From contig OZ025276.1 in the NCBI GenBank assembly GCA_964019165.1, forward strand, positions 7,068,820 to 7,132,819: a stretch of DNA of 64,000 bases. Reading direction: 5' to 3'. Source of the DNA: Mastigias papua (Eukaryota; Cnidaria; Scyphozoa; Rhizostomeae; Mastigiidae). Shown here piece after piece: positions 1 to 24,964 of the stretch. The translations under genes were made by a program, and so were the position numbers. How positions within the stretch are numbered: the stretch's first letter is position 1; every line of letters begins with the position of its first letter. The notes under the pieces were generated by a model. That model saw only the letters and a program-made list of their open reading frames with translations, did not search any database and was not told the DNA's origin.

Positions 1-329
1 ACAAATTTTAATGAATTCAGCCAAAAGGTTTGAGAGACTTGAAAGGGAGCAATGATAAAAGTAATAATAATCTTAGATTGGGTTAGATAATACTATATAT
101 TTATCCATCCTTCGAATGGTATGACATTGACATGCTTTAAAATGGGGGTGTCTAAGTTCCAACAGAGCGTGGTCCCAATAATGTCAAATTGGAACCCCGT
201 CACATGATCCCGCTGGATCCATGCCTGTACAGTACCCTCTTTCTCATGTACCAAAACATCTAGAAATTTTTAAGAGTTGTTTTGCTCCTACTCCACTGTG
301 AATTTTAGAGCTGTTAAGTTGTAGCATGC

Positions 330-1440
330 TAAGTTTACCATTGATATGCACTATGGCCTTGCTTTGATTAGTCAGTGGACCCTGGTCTACAGAATTTCAT
401 TTAATCCTGATCCTCAAAAGCAAGCTGTGGAATTGACTTTTTCAAGGAAAAGACCTAGTATTGATAATCTTTTCATCCATTTCAATAGCATTCCCGTGAA
501 GAAGGCCATTGAAATGGATCACAGGATTACTGAAATATCTCTCTGATTATCTACCTAGACATAACATGAGAGATCTGTACAAAGTATATGTTCGGTCTCA
601 CCTGGATTATGGCTATATTATTTATCATATTCCTGTGAAAAATTTGAATTCAAAATAACATTATCTTGCCTAATTTAATGGAAAAGCTAGAATCCGTTGA
701 GTACTCTGCTGCTTTGGCTGTTAGAGGTACAATGAGAGGAGCATCTCGTGAAAAGCTATACACAGAGCTTGCCTGGGAGTCACTGAACTTCCGAAGATGG
801 AATTGACGTCTTACTTTGCTCTTCAAGTACGTAAGTAATCTTAATCCTGAGTATACATAAGGTCCCATTCCCCTTATCCATTACTCTGATTATTGTCTTC
901 GCAACGAAGATGTCATTGGGTGATTCAAGACCAGGGCAGAAAATTCAATACTAGCTTCTATCCTAATTGTTTAACCGAATGGAATAAGCTTGAATCGGAA
1001 GTGAGGCTTGCACCTTCGGTTGCTATGTTTAAGAGAAAGATCTTAAAATAGATTCGCCCCACAGCCAGATCTATCTTTGGTATTCATGCTCCAATTGGAT
1101 TATCGCATATTACTCACCTGAGGCTTGGTCTCAGCAAATTGAATCTCCACAAACTTCAACATACTTGTACAAATACACTAAATCCAATGTTCCCAACAAG
1201 TGATGGCATTGAAGATATGGAACACTTTTTGTTGCAATGCCAATCAGTTGGTATACAAAGACGAAATCTTCTCATTGAAACTGTAGAATTACTACGACCA
1301 TTTGTAAACATCACTATCTCTAATGACTCCTTGATGTACCTTTTACTATTCGGTTATCGGGATCTTTCTTTGGCGTGAACAGAGCTATACTCGAATTAAT
1401 CCTAAGGATCATTCGAAAAACTGGTCGGTTTGATTAGTAT
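330..1440 (+). pseudogene. LINE reverse transcriptase, C-terminal remnant
   Basis: Decayed 3' part of a non-LTR retrotransposon polyprotein, readable only in pieces in changing frames. Near 390 the translation contains ISFNPDPQKQAVELTFSRK, a typical segment after the RT catalytic motif in CR1/RTE-like LINEs. Near 570 it contains LYKVYVRSHLDYG (thumb region). From 940 to 1378 a longer open stretch includes FYPNCLTEWNKLESEVRLAPS and a Cys/His segment with MEHFLLQCQS. Several stops and frame changes interrupt it, so it is not functional. The catalytic RT core is not recognisable upstream. The exact LINE clade was not resolved. Confidence 0.75.
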
Positions 1441-2347
1441 CTCTTTAACTTCGGTCACCTATCAACCAAACCTGTTAGGTATCCAGCTCTTCTTAGCATA
1501 TTTTATGTAGTTGACATTCGACAACTCGACTGCCCGTAACTCGAACATTCACTCGAGTTCCCCTTAACATGGTAGCCGATGGCTCAGCCATTTGTTAGAT
1601 CTCTCAAAAAGCCATAGGTGCATTGTTCGATTCATGGAATTATCGAATTTGCGGGGTAGTCAGCGTATATTGCTCCCCTTGAAACACAACTGCCCTGCTG
1701 AACATCTCCCTTCCCTAACCACTTTGAAAATGAAATAAAATCCAGAATGAAAAAAATGAAATTAACAAAGGCCATAGAGATCACGCTCAAGCCACTGCAG
1801 AATTCTTACGAATTGTAATAGTTTTAATTTAGATCTGTTTTTGAAGTTTAGAATTTGTAGTTTTAATATATTATTATCCCCATAGACTTTATGAGGTCTA
1901 CTACATTAACCATTTAAATAAATAATGCGAGTAATAATAAAATTTACAGTAATATGTAATCAATTGAAAACAATTGAATGATATATCCATCCATATCGTC
2001 GAGAGGGGTCATGTCTTAGTACAAATACACAACCATTCAATTCAACACTAGCCCTTGAGACGGTATAGATTATATGAGTTAATAATTACCATTTAGGAAT
2101 ATTAGGGTAGATACAGAAAAAGAGATGATATAGTTCATAAAGAATAACGTAAATTTTAATCAACTACTTCTTTTTAAAATTAATGATTAAATCGAAACAA
2201 ATCTTGAATATCACAGGTTCATAATTGTATTTCTCAATGTAAGTAGAATAGAAGGCCTTAACTGCCAAAGACTATAGCAGCAAAAACCATCTACATGGAT
2301 ATATCGATCATATTGTGCGACCTTGAGAAGCCAATGCAACCATGCAA
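1441..2347. other. unassigned AT-rich sequence
   Basis: No convincing reading frame, RNA gene or repeat boundary was seen here. It may be the 3' flank or tail of the preceding LINE remnant. Confidence 0.5.
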
Positions 2348-2651
2348 AGCGTGTACGTAATGCAAACGGAGCTAACCACCTGCCTTTTACAAATTAGATT
2401 GGAATCTAGTGGCAGTGCAAGCACAAACAGTTGACATCATCCGGTTGTTTATTGATTAGTTTGCTAATGAAGTAACCTGCCACGCAACTGGTACAAAGGT
2501 TTCGAAACGTATCCTTAGATAACGCTTGCGTGCATATTAGAATCTATATCTGTTTAGCATATTATTTGATATGTTGATATTCCCTATCCACTTGGCAAAA
2601 TAAACTTTACTTAAACGATCTATAATTACCCGGTCGTGGGGCTTCCTGATT
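2348..2651. repeat. 304-bp direct repeat, copy 1
   Basis: Nearly identical to 3431-3734, at a constant offset of 1083 bp from AGCGTGTACGTAATGCAAA to GCTTCCTGATT. Read on the minus strand, the right end encodes PHDRVIIDRLSK. This resembles the segment after the GIY-YIG domain of the Penelope-like elements elsewhere in the window (VIIDRLSKN at about 29510). Two explanations fit: a tandem duplication that took in the sequence between the copies, or the terminal direct repeats (pseudo-LTRs) that Penelope-like elements often have. Confidence 0.85.
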
Positions 2652-2894
2652 TCTTTCCAACACTAATTCGACTACTGATTTATATTGACCTTATTTACAA
2701 ATACTATGGGCATATCTAGCTAAAATTGCTGCAAGAATATTTTCGGATTTTACTAGATTCCCGCATATTTAGAGAGAAATAGCAACTTTCTGCATCTGGG
2801 TGCAAATAAGACAAACAAGTTCCCTAGGTCTACTATCAATACCCCAAAGATATCACCTGTCCAGAGACCTTCGGGAAACCAATTCAAAATCACA

Positions 2895-3178
2895 ACTACA
2901 ATCACTGCCAAAAGTCTTGGAACACTTGCATTACTTTTTGGCTCGTGGAGCAATCTCCCCCTCTCCCCCCTCAGAACAATGTTGAATTAATCAGGAGTTA
3001 CTCGTAGCAGACACGTCAATTGGCTCTCAAACAGCACTCTAGCAACTAAGCTTTTACCTCAACATTGTTTTAAGGGGGGAGGGGATCAGTAGCTGTCAAA
3101 TTTGACAGGAAATTCACTATTGTCAAATAAACTTCATTGTTCAATAGGTGTTCCAAGGACTTTTGGCAGAGATTGTAA
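2895..3178. mobile_element. fold-back MITE (family also at 63104-63386)
   Basis: The ends are inverted repeats: the left end reads CTACAATCACTGCCAAAAGT, and the right end is its imperfect reverse complement (TTTTGGCAGAGATTGTA). Inner arms with C-rich and G-rich runs also pair (CTCCCCCCTCAGAACAATGTT against AACATTGTTTTAAGGGGGGAG). A second copy of similar length (about 283 bp) lies at 63104-63386. No coding capacity. It lies between the two 304-bp direct repeats. Confidence 0.7.
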
Positions 3179-3430
3179 CTTTTTAGCCTCTTTCTAACGT
3201 AACAGCAACATAAAGCTTAATCAAATACATATGTCTAATCATTTAGTGATAATATAAGTGCAGTAAACAAAACTGGAGCAACAAATGTTGGAAAAACACC
3301 TGGATGTAACTAACAAAAGAGGCCTTAGAGTGTATAAAAGTTTGCATTTTTGCAGATGAAAGCTTATGTATTGTACAAAAGGATTCTATCATTCCCAGTC
3401 TTACACAATCAGATCTTGGTATCCAAGCAG

Positions 3431-3734
3431 AGCGTGTACGTAATGCAAAAGAAGCTAAACACATGTCTTTTACAAATTAGATTGGAATCTAGTGGCAGTG
3501 CAAGCACAAACAGTTGACATCATCCGGTTGTTTATTGATTAGTTTGCTAATGAAGTAACCTGCCACGCAACTGGTACAAAGGTTTCGAAACGTATCCTTA
3601 GATAACGCTTGCGTGCATATTAGAATCTATATCTGTTTAGCATATTATTTGATATGTTGATATTCCCTATCCACTTGGCAAAATAAACTTTACTTAAACG
3701 ATCTATAATTACCCGGTCGTGGGGCTTCCTGATT
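3431..3734. repeat. 304-bp direct repeat, copy 2
   Basis: Partner of 2348-2651. The two diverge at only a handful of positions near the left end. Sequence beyond both ends is unrelated. Confidence 0.85.
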
Positions 3735-5726
3735 GAAACATATGTGATCTTAGCAATGTTCCATTTTATATTCAGGCAGGCGATGGGTATAAACACAAAT
3801 TTCACAGTTTCACATGCCTAAGCCTTATTCTTTATCAAGTAATCACAATTAGGCCTGCAATACGTCTGAGCACTGCGCAATATAACATTGTGTCAATGAT
3901 TGACAACTGAATGCTTGCTTTCTAATTCCAGCCTCGGGACTGCTAGGGGATAACTACTTACTCCAGCCATCTTTGCTAGCAAAATCTTGAATTTTAACTC
4001 CAGATGATTTTAGCATCAATCGAAACATGCTTTGTACGGTAAAGTCTACAGTATTTAATGCTTTAAAAAGTGCCTTCTGATTGGTTATTGTTGAGATAAA
4101 GCGGTAAGTATAGGCTATAATAGTTGAAAATTGTGCATCTACGAGAAAAGATGCGTCATAGCAGAGGTTCTATGGGGGGTACGTGTACTTCCTATATTTC
4201 GTATATGTTGAAAAAAGTGCCCTGAGTTTTGTACAAATATGCCCTTTATCTGAGTAAAGCTTTTTGAGTGAAGTCCATTCAAAATCACAGATGACACGCG
4301 TAATTATTCTTATACGCAATATTATCTTGTCTCGATCCGGCATCACCATTATTCTCTGTCTTCATCAAGGATAAGTATGAAATAGAAATTTGCAAAACAT
4401 TGGACTTGGCTCGTAAATGGCAGGATATGACTTAAGTGCCCTTCAGCTCTCAAGCCCTTCTACCTTTCAAATGTTTCCTACGTCTCCATATGCCGCTACT
4501 TGTTAGAGGCAAGATGGAGTATATGTTACCGATGACTCCTCTTACCGCACTGATGAGTTTCTTAAAATGTGGAATGGCATTGAGCAAGACGATTATGATA
4601 CCTAACCAAAGATCTTTTACCAACTAGGAATCAAATTCTTGAGTAACTTGGAACTATGTAGGAATATCTTACTCCCTCGAGATCGCTAGTATGTTTTTCA
4701 GTGCAAACATGTTTATACGGGATGCAATACGTCTCTCACCAAACCAGCTTTTTATTGGCACATCGTATAATTTATTGCTGCCAACACATATTCAGGAATG
4801 TGTATGTGACTAGAATGATAAGTCGAACAAATACCAGTACATGGGTATATGGGAGAGATCTTCACATAGTAGACTCATGTGTGTTGTTGGCAACTTGCTA
4901 TACGAGCAATCTTTAAAACTAACACGATATCGCTTCATATCAATTGTGTTTATAATGACAGTAATGAACTAACAATAGCAATGATATCGAAGCAATTTCA
5001 CAATGCGGCCAATCTAAATTCAAACTCGAATAGAATTGTTTTCTTTTGTACATTGGGAAACTCGGACATACGGCTTGCTTAGACACTCCTCCTCTATCTC
5101 CTACATTATCCAAAGCAGTTCAGGAGCAATCCCAGAACAATTCCGGGTCACTTCAACCTTGTCCAAGAACATTCAAACCTGAAGTGCAGTTGAGTCTAGA
5201 AAACTTTTCTAGCAACTCTTGCGAATGAGATCAAATCTCACATGTTAGATAAGCTTCATTAGTGCCAACAGCGTTAGCAATATGAATATAAAATTCACTA
5301 GTTGAACAAAACATACCAGGAAAAGGTGACAACACATATCTTACACACTAAGAACTTCAACTTCAAGAACAATTCAAGAACAAGCTCGAAAAAGTGGAAA
5401 TATTTGATAATTTTTCCGGGGCAAAAGGGTTCCAGAACAATTCGCTTCCAGAATAATGAAAGGATTCAAGGAATTCAAGGAATTCGAAATCCGGTGGCCA
5501 CCTGATGGTAGCGTGCTCGCCATACCTCTTTACCTCATGGAGTTCTCATGTAACGGTGAATCTTCTCAGCAAAAATGCGAGTAATGAAGCAGGTAGGGTC
5601 AACGGAATTAGATTATCTACGTGGCGTAACTGTACCTAATAAACATACGTCTTTAAAAGTCTGGCACGCTCTGCAGGGTCTCATTCTTGGGTTGCATCCT
5701 GAGGTGAAGAGACAATTCAAAGAAAC
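3735..5726. other. unassigned sequence upstream of the MACPF gene
   Basis: Only short open frames without recognisable similarity. Between about 5090 and 5480 the phrases AGAACAATTC and TCAAGGAATTC recur, which suggests a degenerate repeat. The promoter of the gene starting at 5727 should lie here, but no TATA box or other core element could be assigned with confidence. Confidence 0.4.
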
Positions 5727-14267
<8,541 letters not shown>

Positions 14268-14419
14268 GGGAAATCCATTATAACCACTGAATGGTAAGTC
14301 TGATCATTGATGAGCAATAAGTGCTGATTTCTTTGCCATGTCTCCTCTGATACACGCCACCATCCGGTAAAAACCGTCATTGTTATGAGAGACGTTGAAC
14401 TCAACACAATAGTATGTAC

Positions 14420-14425
14420 AATAAA
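14420..14425 (+). promoter_or_regulatory. candidate polyadenylation signal AATAAA
   Basis: AATAAA about 155 bases after the stop of the MACPF gene; a second AATAAA is at 14464-14469. Either could end the transcript. Confidence 0.45.
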
Positions 14426-14559
14426 CATTTTCCGGTTTCAAACAATAGAACAAAGATAGAGCAAATAAATGTTTCAAAATTAAATAGTAAAATGTAAGGC
14501 TACAGAGGATAAGAAACATCCATCAGTTCTAGATTAGATTTTACATTTTGAATCCTATA

Positions 14560-15150
14560 AAAGTTGTCATGATTTTCAACGTTCCTGAGACCGAAACAGT
14601 CTGTAGTTTTCCTGTAACGCTTTTTACTTACTTCTCATTAAAGTTCAATTTTTTCAGGTTGGTTTTCAATTCCTTAGGGACGTTTTCAAGTGCACCAACT
14701 GTTATAGGGATCATTTCAAATTTATAATCTTAGTATAACAGTTGTAGGTTTCGTAATAGACCTGCATGATTATCAAGATTTCCTTATGGTTTCTTTATAG
14801 TAATCAAATGGGCAGGACAGCTCATCTCAACAATTGTACATGTTTTGTCTGCTTTGTTCCATATCAGTATATCAAGCGCATTATGGGTCAATTTTATTGA
14901 AGTTCTGCTCGACCACTCCACCAATATTCATAGCCGCCATGTTTCTCGATAAATTTGTGTTCATTTGGAAACTGTACCCCTTCGCCTGCATGCTTCTTCA
15001 GATTTTACTTGAAAATGGCTTTTGCGACTGGATGGTGGCGCATAGGCAGTTAGTAGCAACTTGACATCATTGGACAAGAGCTAATCACGTGTCTTATTTC
15101 TTCAATATCTGATTTGCAGTGGCGGCATCGGTTATTTACAGTAGCCAATG
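14560..15150 (-). pseudogene. retroelement polyprotein C-terminus remnant
   Basis: On the minus strand the end reads EMIPITVGALENVPKELK and stops near 14637, a phrase typical of the end of a non-LTR-type element whose C-terminus has a Cys/His finger. Further upstream (about 14890-15000) it reads KGYSFQMNTNLSRNMAAMNI with stops and frame changes. Dead copy. It lies tail to tail with the MACPF gene, so its 3' end may overlap that transcript's flank. Clade not resolved. Confidence 0.6.
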
Positions 15151-15801
<651 letters not shown>

Positions 15802-15957
15802 TATAAGAACGAGAGGCGATACCTCAACTGCATCTTTTACAACACTAAAGTGCTCGACAATTGAATGGAGCGTTATAAGAATAAGAATAATATTAAAAAT
15901 ACAATGCTACAATGCGTATGACAGTATGGTATAACTGTAATTATTAGTCTGATTATT

Positions 15958-17890
<1,933 letters not shown>

Positions 17891-17904
17891 TGAAACATGA
17901 CTGT

Positions 17905-19400
<1,496 letters not shown>

Positions 19401-19546
19401 CCTGGTATCATTGTAAGGTTAGCAGTGATGAATATATTTATCGAAACGTCTATAGTTTAAGTGAAGTATATTTTAGATACAAATATAAATATATATATAT
19501 ATATACTAAGTCATGAGTGGGCTACCACAATTGGAAAATTTATTTT

Positions 19547-19620
19547 GGCCCCAGCGCGGATTCGAAAACACGATGTTTAGATCAGAAGACACCTGTGCTA
19601 ATCAATTGCGCCATCCAGGC
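19547..19620 (-). repeat. tRNA-derived (SINE-like) sequence
   Basis: On the minus strand it has an A-box-like TGGCGCAATTGATTAGCA and a B-box-like TTTTCGAATCC at the spacing of a tRNA gene. The acceptor stem does not pair well and the anticodon stem is imperfect, so it is more likely a tRNA-derived SINE head than a working tRNA. Confidence 0.5.
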
Positions 19621-19747
19621 ACAAAAGAATAGCGGTGGAATCTTAAGGTCATTCTACAGTGAGTCCCTCAACGCATCTATTGCCTTCTCTATGTGTCGGC
19701 TATAATGCCTTCTTCAGAGCCAAGCGTACTATATCATATTAATTCGG

Positions 19748-19851
<104 letters not shown>

Positions 19852-19853
19852 TT

Positions 19854-20349
19854 CACTGTAGCTGGAAAAAGCTGGAGCATTCTTTTAGCATACTGAAAGC
19901 TGTTTTCGTCCGACACTCGTCAGAATATGAAACGTTTGATAACGACGAAAGGTGAACCGAAATATATAGTCAGCTGCGGGTGCACGTGATATGATGAATA
20001 ATGCGTCTATTTGGCCCTATGATTGGCCAATTAGCACCTATTCATCATTGTTTACTTGAAGAGTCCAAGTGAAAAACGAACTCTTTTTGTTTATACTAGA
20101 CTTCGTAGGAAAAAAAGCGTTCGTTTTTTCACTTGGGTTCTTCAAGCAAACAATGGTGAATAGGTGCTAATTGGCCAACCACAAGGGCGAAATAGACGCG
20201 GTGTTCACCATATCATGTGCACCCGCATCTGACTATACATTTCGGTTCGCCTTTCGGTAGCTATCCGGCGTTTCATACTCTGACGAGTGTCGGACGAAAA
20301 AAGCTTTCAGTATGCTACAAGAATGTTCCCGCTTTTTCGTGCTATAGTG
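19854..20349. mobile_element. fold-back element with about 230-bp arms
   Basis: The left arm (19854 to about 20090) and right arm (about 20110-20349) are reverse complements at roughly 85-90% by eye. The left end is CACTGTAGCTGGAAAAAGC, and the reverse-complemented right end is CACTATAGCACGAAAAAGC. The spacer is only about 20-30 bp. No coding capacity. Confidence 0.85.
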
Positions 20350-20526
20350 AAGTTCTGTAGTACCAACAGACTTTTCATTTATCTATTTACATGTTTACCT
20401 GAAATGACAGCAGAACAAACTGTGATACTAATATTGTCATGACTTTTCCCAATTGTCTCAGATGTATGACTTGGCAGGAAAGTAGCATCAACAGCACCTG
20501 TCAATGTAAATGTTTTTAGTCTCATT

Positions 20527-21846
20527 CAGGGCTCGTGCAGGGTTGTATTTGTAAGCAAAGTCAAGGAGTTTTCAAGGACTATTCAAGGGCTAAAATAAAA
20601 ATTTTCAAGGATCTTTAAATTAATAGAACTTTTTGGGTATTTGATGTCTTCTGAAAAAGTTCAAATAAATACTACGAATTAATACACAGTCCTAGTGTAT
20701 GTACATAGAGCCACAAAAGTAGCAATTTGTGATGATGTATTCAATGTATTGAATTTGGACTCTGAGATTTATCGAAAGTGCGAGAATGATTTAACAGTTA
20801 ACAATGCTTCAAATTCTGGTCCTTACAAATGAAACAAGGCTAAGACTCTTCCATTCTGAACTTGCCAAAGTCTGTTTATTGCGCATTGCTACATGGCTGT
20901 TTGGTATGTTTTACCTAAACAGACAACGTGATTTTTCCAAGGTATCAAATTGTGAAGCAGATGACGAAATGCTTAAAGTAATAACATTCAACATTTCATA
21001 GATCACGAAAATGGTTGTTAAAGCTTGAAAACTTATGCTAGAGACTTCGAAATTCGAGCATTTAAGTGTTTCTGGGTAATTTGCTTTCTGTGGGAAACTT
21101 TTAGGTCCAAGTTGCCAAATTTTGACCATATGACTCGATCCTAGAAGCCATGGGGAATATACCTTGATAGATTAGGTTAAGTCTGTTATTGCTCAAAACA
21201 GAAATTCTAGACTCCTCTTTGAGTTTCCTGAAGAAGGAATTTGTTGTGTACAAAGCTACATGTTGCAATTTTGTGGCAAAAATTCACTCTGGAACAATAA
21301 GTACACAATATGACATACAAGTATACATTCATGGATATCATGCAACATTCCACTCGGCATTTTGTCTTGTAGGATCACTTTGACTGTATTGTCAAGAATC
21401 TAGGTTAAAATACAATCTGTACACTTCCATAACAAAGGTATTCGAACGGAAGCCATATGTTGAGATGAAATGTTTTCTACATGTTTGAAATAATAGAAAA
21501 GTAAAAAAGAGGTCACCAATGATTTCTGTTGTTTTTTTCAATGTTTAGTTGTCTCATAGTTCTCTTAGGATGTTATAGCACATGCGTGAATACCCAAGAA
21601 GCCTAAAATAACGAAAATTAATGGAACATTTCTCGGGATATAACGAGTTTACTCGTACGATCTTCTGTAAACTATCTGCATTCTCTATTGCTCTGAATGA
21701 AGTAAACAGTAAACAGTCATAAATTTCAAGGAATGTGATCAATTTTCAAGGAAAAATTCCCATTTTCAAGGAGTTTCAAGTGCCCTTGAAATGAAATTTC
21801 AAATTTAAGCACTTTTCAAGGAGTTCAAGGACCTGCACGAGCCCTG
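20527..21846. mobile_element. non-autonomous DNA element, TIR CAGGGCTCGTGCAGG
   Basis: Perfect 15-bp terminal inverted repeats (CAGGGCTCGTGCAGG and CCTGCACGAGCCCTG) flanked by the 6-bp direct repeat CTCATT (20521-20526 and 21847-21852). Both subterminal regions are dense in TCAAGGA motifs in the same and opposite senses, as in hAT-like elements with transposase-binding arrays. The middle has no transposase. Length 1320 bp. Confidence 0.8.
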
Positions 21847-21852
21847 CTCATT

Positions 21853-23768
21853 GTATGCCAAATCTAAAATTGCAGTATTGAAAATTGCAGACTTAAAATA
21901 ACCTTGATCAGAAGATTATTCATCAGCTTAACTCAGGGAAACACAGGGATTTCTCTAGCAAAGAATGATAAGTTTGTAAGGTAATAGCAAATACATTTTT
22001 CAGTCTGTTGTTACCATCAGCCTTGTGTTTCTGTTCAATAACTGGATATCTAGATTAAAAAGATGAATTGTAGATTGATGCCTGTATGACAACTTAACAA
22101 ACTGAGCAATTTTGTCATTGTCAACCACTGCAACAGAAGATGTATTATAAGCAATAGAGCAATAGACATCTGTCATAGTTCTATAGATAAAAAGCTAATA
22201 AGTACTGATGAATAGCAGCATACTACAAAGGTACAAGACGCAATTTAACACTTTACACAGATTTTACCATAATAATGCTTCAACATGAGTTGCAAAGAGA
22301 CACTACTTCTAAGTTATTTGCAAATAGATAAGCCCAGAAATGCAATCTTCCGAAAATTGAATTTGAAAACATTGCACTATTTAAGTTAGCACAAAGAAAT
22401 TTAAACATGCTTTTGAATTGAGGGCAAGCTTGATTTTGATAAAAATAATGGCACTGACAGTTAAGTTTGTAGTAAACTAATTTTTCAAAATCAAATAATA
22501 AAAATATAAAAAACATATCTAGAGCAGTCAATTTTAGGATTAAGCTACACCTCAAGTGAATCATAAGAGTCAAATACATTGCAAAACCAAAGTTATATGC
22601 TCCATGTAATTTAGTAGACCCTTCTTGCTGCTATAAAAGGAAGTAGCTGTTTGCACTGGGTGTATTACTGAACATACCATAATGCCAAGAAACCATATAT
22701 GATATTACTGTATGCTCAAATCCAGACATCTAGTAATATTCTTTGAGGATAAAGTTACTTCCAAAAATTCCTGATATATTTTGTTTATATTCATTAAGGT
22801 ATTGCTTACATTCAAGCTCAATTAGATAAAACTAGGGTGAAGTAATAATTGCTGGTAATACCAAAAACATAGGGAAAATTGCTGATGAAAGGCTTTGGCT
22901 ATCAAACATTAGAGCGATTAACAGTATTGTTCAAATTAGCTGAAATTACGAGGGATGAACATATTAGATAAAATAGAATCTTGACACATACTTGCCAGGA
23001 TTGTGACTTTCCTATCTCAACATGTTAAACACTCTTGGAACTGTGGCATTAAGAAATGACGCTCTACTAGATCGGTCCAAATGTGGTGTCAAAATTAAGT
23101 CAATCATCTTGTATAATAGGAAAAAACTTATATTCACAATTCGTGATCTCAGTTGGTTTGCGACCGTTGCATAGTGCTTCAGAAATTTCTGTTACTAGAT
23201 CTGAGTTACAGCGAGCAGCCATTTTACAAGATTGTGAAACCATGCTGCAGTGAGCCTCGTTTTAAGATTTATTCCGGTCAATCCATGGTTTCTTAATTCA
23301 TGATATTTTACTGTTCAAAATACCACCGTGGCTCGCGCCAGTTGTTGACATATGAATTTCTTGTGAACTTACTGCTTGTCTTACCCTACATTACTGCATC
23401 TGATTGGTTCAAAATTGAAATCTAATCCATTCCATTAATCGTTCTACGATAAGCTCGGGTACGAAGAGGAAGGGAACTAATGACTCTAAAAGCATTGATA
23501 TCCTTACTTTCATTTCGCATTTAGGTACTGGAAGTAGATCTAATAAATATGGTACTGAAAATCTGACCGTCGCTTAAAGCTGAATTGGCATTAAAAGCGG
23601 CGCGGCGCGGCGCGGCGCGTCATAACGCTGACCTTATTTGGTATGAAACACGTGGTATTGTGCACTCGCATAGCACTTCTTTGAGCTGTCCGTCACGATG
23701 AGTCAAAGTTAAAAAAATCTAAGTTTGACGCATTGTGACTCTTCAGGACAATAGTAATTGAAAAGAAG
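21853..23768. other. unassigned AT-rich sequence
   Basis: No convincing gene. At 23597-23620 there is a short GC run made of GGCGC units, very unlike the surroundings, about 150 bp upstream of the MADF-like gene. Confidence 0.45.
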
Positions 23769-24470
23769 ATGGCCGCCAAATTGCCATGTTTTTGTATCAT
23801 GCAGCTGAGTACAGAGCTTGTTAGGGAGAACGCATGGAAGAACGTGTGTTCAGAGGATTTTAAGCAAGGGTATCAAAATGAAACTGGACTCACTGAAGGT
23901 AATTCACGTTTGGTTAGCTTTGTACACTTGTTTTGGCTTTTCAAAGTTGGCTTTGTTTCATAGATAATATATGATTTTAAACCGCACTGTTTCATACCCT
24001 TGAAACTATCATACTAGATAATATAATATTTGTATGTTTTGCATCACCACAAACAAATGTAGCCCGAAGAGACTTTAAAAACTTGAGCGATCGATTCATG
24101 AACATAGGAAAAGAGTACAAGCCATCTGGTCGTGCTAGTGGTGTCCCGATTGGGTCTACATGGACGTACTACAAGCAAATGCTTTACCTTGTTCCATTCA
24201 TGAAGCATAGATTAACAAAAAGGCAACTTCAGAATTATAGAGAAGGCCCTATTACAAACTACATCAAACGATGCTACGAAAATAGAGGAGGAAAGTTTCT
24301 GTGATTTGATGAATGAGGCATACGACTTGGACAACTTTTCACCGTTTGAAGTAGAAACTGTAGAAGAGGCTCCTATATCCCAAGAAACCTCTTCATCTTA
24401 TGATAGCACCTCACTAAAAATTAAAAGAGAGAAGAGAGTTTGGAAAATAGCAGGAAAGCTTCAGTTTTGA
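23769..24470 (+). CDS. MADF-like DNA-binding protein, two exons, apparent frameshift
   Basis: Exon 1 is 23769-23898 (ATG, donor GTAATT) and exon 2 begins at 24063 after the acceptor AAATGTAG; phase 1 is kept. The joined frame contains ARRDFKNLSDRFMNIGKEY and STWTYYKQMLYLVPFMKHR, which resembles a MADF/BESS-type DNA-binding domain. The frame ends at 24304, but a +1 frame from about 24288 continues as EESFCDLMNEAYDLDNFSP and an acidic then basic tail (KIKREKRVWKIAG) to a stop at 24468. The switch suggests a one-base frameshift or assembly error. PIF/Harbinger transposons also encode such proteins, so host origin is not certain. Confidence 0.6.
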
Positions 24471-24964
24471 TAAAACAAATATCAATTTCACGCATTCCTA
24501 ACTTGAAGACTCTGCAATATAAACAACAGGCCAGGTACAAGTTTTCATATAACATTCCTGCCTCCTCTGAGGATTTCTAATTTGGTACCGACATGATTTT
24601 CTAAAGTGATGAGTTATGGCCTGCTTTTTAATGGATAGTCTAGGAGGCAAACTGCTTGTCTATTCAGGACCAGGAATAAATAAGTATATATGTATGGCAT
24701 GACTTGGAGAGTTTTATACTATAAAATCTCTTAAAAGATACTTTTTCCGACAGGAATCTTAATGCTCATGTAACCTCTATAAATTACAGTATTTCATGAA
24801 ATAGATCATGGCAGAAGAGGAGTTCTCTGTGTGCTTCAAACTTTCTTTATGGGTGCAAAGATTCGTTTCTCTTCAATTAGATATAAGGTATAAAGTTAAT
24901 GACCACACCCTATAACATTTGACCACACCCTCTCCTAAGAACAAGCTATACTCAGATATTTTCC
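24471..24964. other. unassigned sequence
   Basis: Downstream flank of the MADF-like gene. Nothing recognisable. Confidence 0.4.
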
